This document shows positions 48,587-59,452 of a stretch of DNA of 64,000 nt, piece after piece; positions within the stretch are counted from its first letter, which is position 1; every line of letters begins with the position of its first letter. Position numbers and translations under genes: made by a program. Under the pieces are notes generated by a model. It ran no database searches, had not been told where the DNA came from, and worked only from the letters and a program-made list of their open reading frames with translations. The stretch comes from JAKAAZ01 sp963817855 (GTDB lineage: Bacteria > Acidobacteriota > Terriglobia > Terriglobales > Acidobacteriaceae): NCBI GenBank assembly GCA_963817855.1, contig CAWFQA010000002.1:744001-808000 (forward strand), given 5' to 3'.

Positions 48587-51388
48587 ATGGCGCTCAAACC
48601 TTGGTATAAAGTCGTCACGCCAGGGAGGATCTGAGAGATGGGAAGCCCCTCGATGCCTCTGAGTTTGCCGTTCACCTCGATCAGGTCAGGGACGGACGCG
48701 CTCCCGCCGTCTATCAGGACCCGGAGCGGTTTCTTGGAGCGCACATTTCTGACCAAAGGACTCACCGGCGTGGCCGCCGAGGTTCTTCGCCGGCTGTCTG
48801 GCGAGAAGACCGAGACCTCTGCCGTCTTCAACATGACGACGCAGTTTGGCGGGGGCAAGACCCACTCTCTGACGCTGCTGTATCACCTCGCCAACAACGG
48901 CCCGAAGGCAAAGGACTGGCAGGGCGTTTCCCGGTTGCTCCAGGTAGCGGGGCTCAACGCAGTGCCCGCCGCCAGAGTTGCTGCATTTGTCGGTACGGAG
49001 TTCGATCCCATTGCCGGCCGCGGCGGCACCGATGGAACACCGATCAGAAGAACTCCCTGGGGTGAGATTGCCTTTCAGCTTGGCGGCGAGAGCGCCCTTG
49101 CGGTTCTCGCTGAGCATGAGAAGCAGGCGGTGGCACCGGGCGGCGACGTGATTCGCGCGTTTCTGCCCAAGGATCGGCCGGTTCTGATCCTGATGGACGA
49201 GTTGATGAATTTTGTCAGCCGCAGCCGAAAGAGCGGAATGGCTGGCCAGCTTTATAGCTTCCTTCACAATCTGAGCGAGGAGGCGCGCGGGCGCGACAAC
49301 ATGGTCCTGGCTGTATCGATTCCGGCCTCGGAACTGGAAATGAGCGCCGAGGACCAGTCCGACTACGAGCGATTCAAGAAGCTGCTCGACCGGGTCGGCA
49401 AGGCCGTGATCATGTCGGCGGAATCCGAAACCTCGGAGATCATTCGCCGCCGTCTCTTCGAGTGGGATGAAAACGCGGTCACGAGCGATGGCCGGGTTCT
49501 GCTCAACCGGGATGCACTCGGCACCTGCAACGAATTTGGCGACTGGGTGAAGGACCATCGGCAGCAAGTGCCGGAGCAGTTTCATTTCGACGGCGCCCGC
49601 GAGGCATTTGCGGCGACCTATCCGTTTCATCCCAGCGTTCTGTCTGTGTTTGAGAGAAAGTGGCAGGGTTTACCTCGATTTCAGCAAACCCGCGGAATTC
49701 TCCGGCTTCTTGCCCTGTGGGTCTCCCATGCCTATCAGGACGGATTCAAGGGCGACCACCGCGATCCGCTGATCGGACTCGGCACTGCTCCCTTGGACGA
49801 TCCCCAGTTCCGCGCGGCTATGTTCGAGCAACTCGGCGAGCATCGCCTTGAAGCTGCGGTCACGACGGATATCTGCGGGAAGAAGGACTCCCACGCCGTG
49901 CGCCTGGACAATGAGGCGGTGGAAGCCATCCGCAAAGCCAGGCTTCATCGTAAAGTGGCGACAACCATCTTCTTTGAGTCGAATGGCGGGATGACGCGTG
50001 CCGAAGCGACGAGCCCCGAGATCCGCTTGGCTGTCGCCGAACCGGATATCGACATCGGCCATGTGGAAACGGTTCTGGAGGCACTTACCGACGCCTGCTA
50101 TTACCTCACCGTCGAGCGCAACCGCTATCACTTCAGCTTCAAAGAAAACCTGAATAAGCGCTATGCTGATCGCCGGGCGAACATCAAGGACGACACGATA
50201 AACGACTGCGTCCGTGCGGAAGTGCAGACGGTGTTTGCCGCAAACAACGGAATCGCGCCGGTCTTCTTCCCGGAAAAAAGCGGCAAGGTCCCGGACAAGC
50301 CACTTCTGACGTTGGTGGTGCTGTCGCCTGAGCAAAGCATGGAGGATGACAAGCGGACCAAGTCGTTTATTGAGGGAGTCATTCGGGACCATGGGGCCTC
50401 GCAGAACTTACAAGAGCGGATTGGTATTCGTCGTTGTCGAATTCAGCGGGCCCGCTCTGCGAAGACGCCCGCCGCGCTCTTGCCTGGGAAGAGATTGAGA
50501 AGGAACTGCCAGGCATCAGCGTAGACAAGACCCAGATCACGCAGCTTGAAGACAACATCAAGAAATCCCACCGGGACCTAAAGGAAAATGTTTGGCGAAG
50601 CTACAACAATATCGCCCTGCTCGGAAAGAACAACGAGGTCCGATTCATCGATCTCGGGAATATGCACTCCAGTGCCGCGTCAACGATAATCCAGTTCATC
50701 GTCAACGAATTGTCCACGTCGACGAAATCCAAAGCGGGATCAGCCCCAATTTGCTTGTGCGCAATTGGCCGCCGGCATTTCCAGAGTGGAGTACGAAGGC
50801 TGTTCGCGACGCTTTCTTTGCTTCGCCGCTTTTTCCGCGACTTCTCAATCCGGACTCTATGAAGGAGACGATCGCGCGCGGCGTGTCTAACGGGCAGCTT
50901 GCCTATGTCGGCAAGACTGGCAGCGGAAAGTATCATCCGTTCAACTTCGAGCGGTCAATCACTGCATTGGATGTCGAGATCTCTGAAGAGATGTTCATCA
51001 TCACCAAAGAAAGCGCCGAACAATATGAAGTGGGGACAATCCAACCCCCTGACACAAAGCCAGTCCCGTCACTTTTTCCACCGGATAGTGTGACGGTGCT
51101 CCGCCCAAAAACGCAAACGGAGGATGTAGGCGCGGCGGCGAAGACTTCCGGCGGTCAGACTGAGACGGAACCGGCACAGCTGACATTGGGGCTGAGCTGG
51201 TCCGGCGAAGTTCCAACACAGAAATGGATGAACTTTTATACAAAGGTGCTTACAAAATCGGCGTCGGACACATTAACCTCAACGTGAAAGTCCAATGCAA
51301 TCCCCCGGAGGGGTTGTCAAAACAGAAAATCGAGGAGATTAAGAGCGCCCTCCGCGAATTGGGATTGGATGACAATCTTACTGACTAG
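48587..51388 (+). pseudogene. DUF499-type ATPase of defence module, frameshifted
   Basis: Third gene. ATG 48587 (MALKPWYKVVTP) follows AGGAG. Frames join as ...RDGKPLDASEFAVHLDQ, then RTFLTKGLTGVAAEVLRRLS; the Walker-A-like loop is FGGGKTHSLTLLYHLA and the acidic strand VLILMDELMNFV. The main frame is open to about 50405, and the protein continues with YKSGLVFVVVEFSG, LLVRNWPPAFPEWSTKAVRD and LTLGLSWSGEVP to TAG at 51386-51388. Six one-base shifts are needed (near 48628, 48733, 50410, 50460, 50695 and 51260). About 930 residues if repaired. Large AAA-like DUF499 ATPases accompany DUF1156 methyltransferases and helicases in anti-phage clusters; the mechanism is not established. Confidence 0.78.
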
Positions 51389-51622
51389 GTCCTTGCTATC
51401 TGACACGATTGAGTCATCCAGTGCTCTGTTTCCCGCGTGAAAACGAACCGGAGATTTGGCTGCTCATGCGTCTCGGGCGCAAAAGCCTGACTGTTCTCCG
51501 GGTGCGAATTGAGGACTCCTTTTCCACACCAGGATTTTGGCTCCCTTTTGGGTTTTTCAATTGTTTCCGACATCTCTACATCTCGCGATTGATGTGGGAC
51601 CGCGATTCGTTGGGAGATCTTG

Positions 51623-54600
51623 TTAGAAGTCGTAACGCAATGAGAATTGTTGCTTGCGCGACTGGACGAGGGCCGAACTATAAATGCCGAGGCCAGCGCT
51701 GGTAACAGTGGCGTTCAGGCCGCCAAAGCTGCTGATAGGACTGGTATCGAAGCGCGACGTATTTGTCACGTTGAACACTTCCCACGCGAACCGCAACGTC
51801 TGATCGCGATAGGTCTTCCAGACTTTCGACAAGCTCGCATCCTGCTCGAGATATCCGTCTCCGCGGAATACGTTGCGGGCTCCCGCTTCCCCGGGGTATG
51901 GGTAGCGAAGTGGATGGCCAGTTGCGATGCCGTTATTGAGCGCATTTGGATCGTCAAAAGCTTCAGGAAGATTGTTTAAGAGATGCCTGCGCATTTTGAT
52001 CGGCCCGGTCGGTACTACGGCGCTCAAGAATGCAAAATTTGTCGGATAGCTGTATGGGCCGTAAACGCTAAACGGCAATCCGCTGGATACTCGGGTGATC
52101 CCGGACAAAGTCCATCCACCGATCAGGGCATTTACGACTCCGTTAACCTGAGAGCCGTAACGCATGCCCCGGCCAAACGGAAGCTGGTAGATAAAATCTC
52201 CAGTTAGCAAATGGCGAACGTCGAAATCTGATACGCCGCGATTCAACTTGGGATTGAAGCTGTTGATGATCTTGCTGAACGAACCCGTCCCAATGTTGCG
52301 CTCCGCGTCCGAGCCCATGTCGATTGAATTCGAAAACGAGTAGCTGAAGTTAAACGCGAGGCCGGCGTTCGTCACCTTGCGCGCGGTAAGTTGCAGAGCG
52401 TTGTAGCTACTTGTGCCAATCGACGACCAGGCATACAAAGAGGAAAATTGCCTCTGGTAAAAACGCGTTGTCACGTTGCCGTTGGCGTCTTCAAATGGGC
52501 CGCAACCCAGGCCGCCATTGTTCGGATCGCAATATGCGTCCAGCACGATCAGCGCGTACGAGTCGTTTGCGCCATTCGCAGCCAAGCCCTGATACAGATT
52601 CGTATAGATATTCTGCGTGGCGCTCATCGCGCTCGTCTTCAAATACGGGAACATGTCTTCCCAATAGGCAATGGGTTGCACGGTATTTTGCCCGGCATAG
52701 GCTGCCTTGGCGAGAAGGGTGCCGGCATGAAAATAGTCCATACCGGATTTGGGATCGACAAGGTTCAGCGGTTCGGCCAGATCAAGCTGCTGGAGCAGAT
52801 GCCGTCCGAACGTGCCGACATAGTCCCCTTCAACGGAGAACCCGTGCGGTAATTCCCGTTGGATCGAAAAATCGGCCGCCACCGTATATGGCGTTTTGAT
52901 CCGGTTATCAACGCCCCAGTCGAGGCCAAGCCCAGTGTTGACATTATTGGGAGGTGTGTAAGGATACTGGATCGTCGATGGAATGCTGACGCCTTTCAAC
53001 GGCGGTAGGTTGTTGATACCTGTAAATCTAGGCACCTGATCGACCGTATATTGGCCGTCCGGATTTTGGATCGAAGTTGACAGGCCGAATGAACCGTACG
53101 CGGCGAACGAGTCAACGATGCCCTCGCCAAAATGATCGTAGTACATTCCAATTCCCATGCGTACAGAGGTCTTGTTGTTAACCGCGATCGCCAGTGCCAA
53201 TACGCGGCGCGATGTTGTTCCATGGCATATTCCAGTACCCAGCCTTGCCGTTCGCTTTGCCGGAAGGGGCGAAGGCCAGATCAGGCTGGTCGGTAATGCC
53301 CTTGGCCGCCTGGGCAACGCGATTCGCAAACCACTGGTGGGTGTCGATGGTTGGCTGGACTTGCTGTCCGTTGGTTTCGTAGGGAGGCTGCAAAAATACT
53401 TGCCGGAGCCCGAGCGTCAGGGTGGCATTCGGATTGATCCGCCATTGGTCCTGGATGTAGTACTCAAACTCATGCGACAAAAAATTTAACGGAGTGTACG
53501 CGCCTTCCGGCAGTGTGGTTCCCGTTTGCCCGCCAGGTTGTACATGGAAATTGAATTTGCCGGAGACCTGAGGAACCAACCCGGCAATCAATGTGGCTGC
53601 GACATCGTAATTGCTTGAGAAATCCGCGTCCACCGGAGGGTAGCCAAACGCCCCGGGGTCAAGACTTCCTCCAGACCCGGCGATCGGACCGCCACCGGAA
53701 AGCCATTGGTTGTACACGGACGCAGACGAATAGGAATTATTGTCAGTGTTTTCATAATTCGTGATGATGCGAAGATCCGCTCCATACGACAAGGTATGGT
53801 TTCCGTGTGTCCAGGTCATGTTCTCGACAAAGTTTTGCACCGGAACATGGACGATTGTTGTACAGGTTTCCGCCGTAGGTTGCGAGACAGCGGTAAAGGT
53901 CACATAGGCGCCACAGTCCTGCCCGGCATTGCTATAACCCTGGCGAGTGTACCCGTAGCGGAAATCATTGACCAGATTGTTCGTGATCTCCCACGTGTCG
54001 CCGGCGGCGGCGCCTTTCGTATTGTCCCGCAATACATAGGATGGAGGCTGCCCGGGGAATTGCAGGATTCCCTCTGTCGTGTCGTCCTGCAGGCTGCCCC
54101 GAACGAACAATTGGTGGTGAGATACCGGATTCCAATCGAGGCGCACGATTGACGTGTTTAAGTTTTGCGGATTCGGTGAGGAAAATGTGTAGGAGCCGAA
54201 ATTTAAGCCGTCACCCGTGGCGGTTCCATTCGCAGTGGGATATTGGTTCATGACCGTCAGAATGTTCGGATCGACTCCAGGTCCCCATGGGCAGGTGCCG
54301 TTCGGGGAACAGTGCGGATCCATGCCGGCAAGCTGGGTCGGCGTCAAAGTCACACCATTGCCGTTGCTCGTATACTTTAGGTCGCCTTGCTTAAACGAAG
54401 CGAAGGGGGTCGTTCGCACAATCTGCGAATTCTCCCGGATATGCGAGGCCTCGTAATTCCCAAAAAAGAAAAGCTTGTGTTTTTTGATCGGACCGCCTAG
54501 ATCGGCGCCATACGTGTTGCGAATGTATTCTCCGGGCTTGTTCGGCTCTCCGCTGGATAGCTGTGCTTCCTTGTTAAACCAGTCATTGGAGGCCGTGTTT

Positions 54601-55406
54601 GTGTTGCGATTGTACTCATACGCGCCGCCGTGAAACCTGTCTGTGCCGCTCTTCGTCAGGAGATTCACCTGCGCGCCCGCCGAGCGCCCTTGGTCGGAGT
54701 TCGCCATTCCCGTGGTCACGCGGAATTCTTCAATCGAATCCAGAGTTTCCCGCAAAACTCCGATGAACGCGTCGCCCGTACGCTGATCGTTGTCATCCAG
54801 ACCATCCATCGTAATGTCGCCCTGATCGGAACGGACGCCGTTTACCGCGCCGGTGCGGCTATCCGTACCTGCCGTACCAGGCCCGGCATCGACTGCGTGG
54901 CCCAGATACAGCACGCCGGGCTGAAGGCTAAGCAAGTCCGGAACGTTGCGGTCAATCATGGGCAGGCCTTGAATCGTGCGATTGTCGACGGCATTCCCGA
55001 GTGTGGCATCACTTGTGTTCAGGGTAGCTGTTTCCCCGGTGACGTTCACGATCTGCGCGATCGCCTGCACGCTCATTTTGAAGTTGATGGTGGCGGGCTT
55101 GCTCACCAGCAATTCACCCTCTTTACTCTGCTCGCCAAAGCCTTTTGCTTCAATGCTTACAGTCCAAGTACCCGGGTCGAGTTGCTGAAAGCTATACTCC
55201 CCATGGGCGTTGGTCGTGGTCCTTAATGTTTGGCCCGTCGCTCCGCGAGTGATACTAACCGAGGTATTAGGCAACACCGCCCCACTGGAATCGGTAACAA
55301 TACCGTTCAGTGACGTTGTTGCCTGTTGTGCAACCAACGCCGCCGGGTCGATGAAAAACAACGTCACGATTCCGACTAAAATCGCTCTGAACATTTGCCG
55401 TTTCAT
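51623..55406 (-). pseudogene. Oar-like TonB-dependent receptor, one frameshift
   Basis: Starts at ATG 55406 (AGAGG upstream) with a signal peptide (ILVGIVTLFFIDPAALVA), a carboxypeptidase-regulatory-like domain (LNGIVTDSSGAVLPNTSVSI), plug and barrel; the barrel ends SLRYDF with terminal Phe. Two open frames meet at about 53178-53215: the first reads NNIAPRIGTGDRG-stop, the second resumes at ALAIAVNNKTSVRMGIGMYY. Only one base is wrong, and the joined protein of about 1260 residues is otherwise complete. Adjacent genes are peptidases and amidohydrolases, so its cargo may be peptides or amides. Confidence 0.85.
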
Positions 55407-55820
55407 TCACTGCCTCTCAAGTTGTTTCTCCGCGCGCTTCGCGAGGGAAACTCAGACGAAACTTCTTTGATTCGAGCAATTCCGAACGATTTTGCTGAAA
55501 AAGCCAACGCAGTCCGCAACTGGAGAAGATCGGTATTCCAAGGGGTAAGTGAAACTGCCTGCTCATAAAGACATGTGCAAACTATGTTGCATGAATTCGT
55601 TAGCGGTAACTTGCCCGAATCGTATGACAGGCTTGGAAAGATGTCAACAAAGATTTTTCTGCGTATGGTTACGGCGTTGGATTGTACTAATGATGATCAT
55701 GAACAGGTATGCACTGATTGTTGCATCCTGCGGGCTCGGGATAAAACGCTATAGAAATGTGTCGGCTCTCAGTGTAGTGTTTGGTCAATCGGCGCGAATG
55801 AATACGCCTTCCAAGGTCCT
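55407..55820. other. divergent intergenic region
   Basis: No gene seen. It separates the leftward receptor and rightward amidohydrolase and should hold both promoters. A short palindrome ATGATCAT lies near 55693. Confidence 0.4.
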
Positions 55821-57557
55821 ATGAAATCCAGAAAATCGCTTTCACGAGTCAGCACACTCCACATGGCACTTTGTATCGGTTGCATCATTCCCGCGTGCAT
55901 TGGCCAGACTCTGAACGCGAAGGTTTTCGACATCGTCATCACGAATGGCCACATCATTGATGGAACCGGCTCGCCGTGGTACTCCGGAGATATCGGCATT
56001 CGCGACGGACGGATTGCCGCCATTGGAAATCTCTCGGCGGCTATGCGTAAGCGCACCATCGACGCGCATGAAGAAGTGGTGGCGCCCGGCTTTATCGACA
56101 TGCTGGGCCAATCGGAAGAGACGATCCTTGTCGATCCCCGATTGCCCTCCAAGATTTACCAGGGCATCACCACGCAGGTGACGGGTGAAGGAAGCTCGAT
56201 TGCGCCCCTAAATGACGCCATTGTTCAGTCCGATCTCAGCCATTATCAGCACCTTCACATCAATCCGGATTGGCGGACCTTCGATCAATACTTTTCGCGT
56301 CTGGAAAAGCAGGGCATCGGTAACAACATTGCAAGCTATGTCGGCGCAACTGAGGTTCGCCGCATGGTACTAGGCGACGAAGACAAGCAGCCGACTCCGG
56401 TGCAGCTAAGACAGATGCAATCGTTGGTGCGGAATGCAATGCTGGACGGAGCCGTTGGCCTTTCCACCGCCCTGCAATATCCGCCGGCACCCTATGCCCG
56501 GACCCCTGAATTGATCGCTCTGGCATCTGTCGCGGCGCAGTATGGCGGCATCTATGCCACTCACATGCGCAGCGAGTCCAACGCTGTCATGCCCGCGATC
56601 GATGAGGCGCTGCGCATAGGCAGTGAAGCTCACATTCCAGTCGAGATATGGCACTTGAAGGCGGCTGGCAAGAACAACTGGGGCGAGATGCCCCAGATTG
56701 TTGCAAAGATCGATGCGGCGCGTGCCCGCGGTATCGATGTTTCCGCCGACACGTATGCCTACACAGCATGGTCGAATGACCTGGCCGCGTTCATTCCTCC
56801 CTGGGCCCACGATGGCGGCGATGCAAAGATGATCGCGCGACTGCAGGATCCCGCCACTCGTGCGCGCATCCGCAAAGACATGCTGACACCGACCGCCGCA
56901 TGGGACAATCCGTGGCAAGAAATTCCTGGGCCCGATGCTGTGCTGATCTGCAGCGTCGAAAATCCAAAGCTGGAGTCACTGCAAGGCAAAACGGTAGCTG
57001 AGATTGCAAAATTATGGAACAAAGATCCGATCGACACAATATTTGATTTCCTGATCCAGGACCATGCTGCCACAGACGTGGCCGTGTTTGGCATGTCGCA
57101 GCCGGATGTAACGCTTGCATTGCAACAGCCGTGGATTTCGATCGACACGGACTCCGCAGGAATCTCCCCGGAAGGCATTCTCGGTCAGGGCCATCCGCAC
57201 CCACGAGCCTATGGAACTTTTCCACGGATTCTGCGCAAGTATGTGCTCGAGGAGCACAAGCTTACGCTGCCCGACGCAATTCGAAAGTTTTCCGCGCTTC
57301 CGGCGCAGCGTATGCGTTTTACCGATCGAGGTGTGTTGAAGAAAGGCATGTGGGCGGATGTTGTGATCTTTAATCCCGCCACAATTCGCGATCTTGCAAC
57401 GTACGAGAACCCGAACCAGCTTTCGCAAGGCATGGATTACGTGCTGGTCAATGGAATTCCTGTCATCGATCACGGCAAAATGACCGGCGCGCTTCCAGGA
57501 AAAGTGTTGCGCGGACCCGGCTATGTCTCTGTCGATAAAAGAGCGGCAAAAAACTGA
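55821..57557 (+). CDS. secreted D-aminoacylase-like amidohydrolase
   Basis: 578 residues. A signal-like N-terminus (HMALCIGCIIPACIG) precedes the urease/amidohydrolase-superfamily barrel: VITNGHIIDGTGSPWYSGDI, later GGIYATHMRSESNAV, HIPVEIWHLKAAGKNNWGEM and the C-terminal beta-sandwich KGMWADVVIFNPATI. These match the N-acyl-D-amino-acid deacylase branch, which removes acyl groups from D-amino acids. The first metal motif (usually His-x-His after PGFID) reads PGFIDMLGQSE, so the typical pair is missing; a subgroup with this change exists, probably with one metal. Intact frame among damaged neighbours. Confidence 0.8.
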   Translation: MKSRKSLSRVSTLHMALCIGCIIPACIGQTLNAKVFDIVITNGHIIDGTGSPWYSGDIGIRDGRIAAIGNLSAAMRKRTIDAHEEVVAPGFIDMLGQSEETILVDPRLPSKIYQGITTQVTGEGSSIAPLNDAIVQSDLSHYQHLHINPDWRTFDQYFSRLEKQGIGNNIASYVGATEVRRMVLGDEDKQPTPVQLRQMQSLVRNAMLDGAVGLSTALQYPPAPYARTPELIALASVAAQYGGIYATHMRSESNAVMPAIDEALRIGSEAHIPVEIWHLKAAGKNNWGEMPQIVAKIDAARARGIDVSADTYAYTAWSNDLAAFIPPWAHDGGDAKMIARLQDPATRARIRKDMLTPTAAWDNPWQEIPGPDAVLICSVENPKLESLQGKTVAEIAKLWNKDPIDTIFDFLIQDHAATDVAVFGMSQPDVTLALQQPWISIDTDSAGISPEGILGQGHPHPRAYGTFPRILRKYVLEEHKLTLPDAIRKFSALPAQRMRFTDRGVLKKGMWADVVIFNPATIRDLATYENPNQLSQGMDYVLVNGIPVIDHGKMTGALPGKVLRGPGYVSVDKRAAKN

Positions 57558-57631
57558 TTGGACATTTTCAATCTTTATGACTTTTACATTTCGGCTATGT
57601 CAGGTTGTACAGAAAAGCGGAGGGGAGTTCC

Positions 57632-59303
57632 ATGCGGAGAAGCGGCCTTGTTCATTGTGTAGTTTTCATCGCAAGTGTAATAGTGGCAGTGCCGGGGTTT
57701 GCGGCGCAGCCTTTTGGTAGCGAGGCTCACCTCGACAAAACCACCCAAGCCAAAAGCATGGACCGGGTTTTGTTGGAGATCAGCGTGCCGCGCTTGGAGA
57801 AGCTGTATGCGAAGCACCGATATACGGTAACGGAAGTCACGCAATGGTATCTCGACCGCATCGACCGCTACGACGGGACCTACCGGGCAATTCTCTATTT
57901 GGACAGGCAGGGAGCGCTGCGAAGAGCATCCGAGGAAGATGCGGAACCGAAGAATGCAAAACATGGTGCGCTCTGGGGTGTCCCGATCTTGGTGAAAGCC
58001 AATACAAGTGTGAAGGGTTGGGTGACGAGTGCGGGCTGGATCGGGTTTCTCAGGCCGGGCGAGGAATTGGTGGCGCCACGGGACGGGGTTGTGGTGCAGC
58101 AGCTTCGCGAATCAGGAGCGGTGCTTCTCGGTCAGACAAATATGCCGGATTTCGCGGCGAGCGATACGAACGTGAGCACTGCGGGCGGCAGGACGGGAGA
58201 TGCGTACGACGTGCGTTATTCGCCGGGCGGCTCATCAGGGGGAACAGCAACGGCCGTAGCGGCGAATTTCGCGGTCCTGGGCACCGGAACGGATACTGCA
58301 AATTCGATACGCCAGCCGTCAGCCAACAATAGCCTCGTCGGCATGTTGCCAACGCGGGGGCTTACAAGCATTGCCGGGATTGAGCCTCTGGATTGGCTCC
58401 GGGACAATACAGGTCCCTTGGCGCGCGATGTAACAAGCGCCGCCATTGCATTGGATGTAATGCAGGCGGAAGATCCATTGGATCCTCGGACGAGGGAAGC
58501 GCGAAAAAGGCGGAGGCAGGTCCGTATACGAGGTATTTGAAGAAAGGTGCACTCAAGGGAAAGAGATTCGGGGTGCCATGGTTTGTGCTGGAGGGATCGC
58601 CGGATGTTTACCGAAATGAAGCTGACGCTCCGCCGAATGGTGGCGCGGTCTCAGCTGAAACGCGGGCCGCATTTATGAAGGCGGCGCAGCAGATGCGCGC
58701 TGCTGGAGCGACAATCATCATCGATAAGCAGATTCTGCCGGAAAGCTTCTTCGTCAGTGTGCGAAAGGTGAACCCGCAGCCGTACCGAAAAGAGGGGCTC
58801 GATCGCTTTCTCCAAAACTTCGGACCTGCACAATACCATTCCGTAGCGGAATACGAGGCAGCGACAGGGAATCGGCTTCCGCTCCGTGGGCGGAGCACAC
58901 CGCAGAAACTGATCGAAACCGATCCAGAAAGCGAAGCAAACTTCTGGGGTCCGCAACGGGCAGCACTGGCAGAGTATGAGGCGACCAGAAAGCGATGGCG
59001 GCTGGACGGTTTCGTCTACCCCTCATTGCAGGTCCCCACGTATGACGAAACAGTTCCCGGTGCCTCCAAACGGGGCCTCGACAGCGAAACGGCATGGGTG
59101 AACCGCATTGGAGTTCCGGCAATATCGGTGCCCGGCGGCTTCTACGCGGATGGCCTGCCATTCGGATTGGAAATCTCCGGCGTGCAATGGAAGACGGAGA
59201 TCTCCTTGGCTATGCCTACGCGTATGAGCAGGCAACGCACAACCGCAAACTCCCGAAGCTCGTTGAAGGACCGAAGGAGCGAGAGAAGCCGCCTGTTAAA
59301 TAG
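57632..59303 (+). pseudogene. secreted amidase (amidase-signature family), frameshifted
   Basis: ATG 57632 follows GGAGGGG and encodes a Sec signal (VHCVVFIASVIVAVPGFAA). The amidase signature is complete: catalytic Lys in VPILVKANTSVKGW, the GGSSGGTATAVAANFAVLG loop with the cis-Ser, and the nucleophile region TDTANSIRQPSANNS. The frame changes near 58495 (GPYTRYLKKGALKGKR follows) and again near 59190 (DLLGYAYAYEQATHNRKLP), stop at 59301-59303. About 555 residues if joined. It would hydrolyse amides or peptides in the periplasm. No substitution stops. Confidence 0.78.
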
Positions 59304-59308
59304 GATTG

Positions 59309-59350
59309 TCATCTCGAGGCGAGCGGAACGAAATCGAGGGACTGCCGCTT
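59309..59350. repeat. possible dispersed repeat (TCATC...CGAGGGACTGC type)
   Basis: The sequence GTCATCTCGAGGCGAGCGG, followed by AACGAAATCGAGGGACTGC, resembles intergenic dispersed repeats common in acidobacterial genomes. Only one copy is seen here, so the call rests on memory of the motif. Confidence 0.3.
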
Positions 59351-59452
59351 GTCTCCAAACGGAGGTTCTTGTTTTAGGCCGAAGCCGTTGGCTTAGGAGA
59401 CGACTTCCAATAAGGACTGGACCGAAACTAGATTGGCGAATGTCTATCGACT

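Noticed and set aside
42044..51388. BREX system
   Set aside because: No pglZ, brxC-like or brxL gene is present; the DUF1156/DUF499/helicase set fits DISARM-related clusters better.
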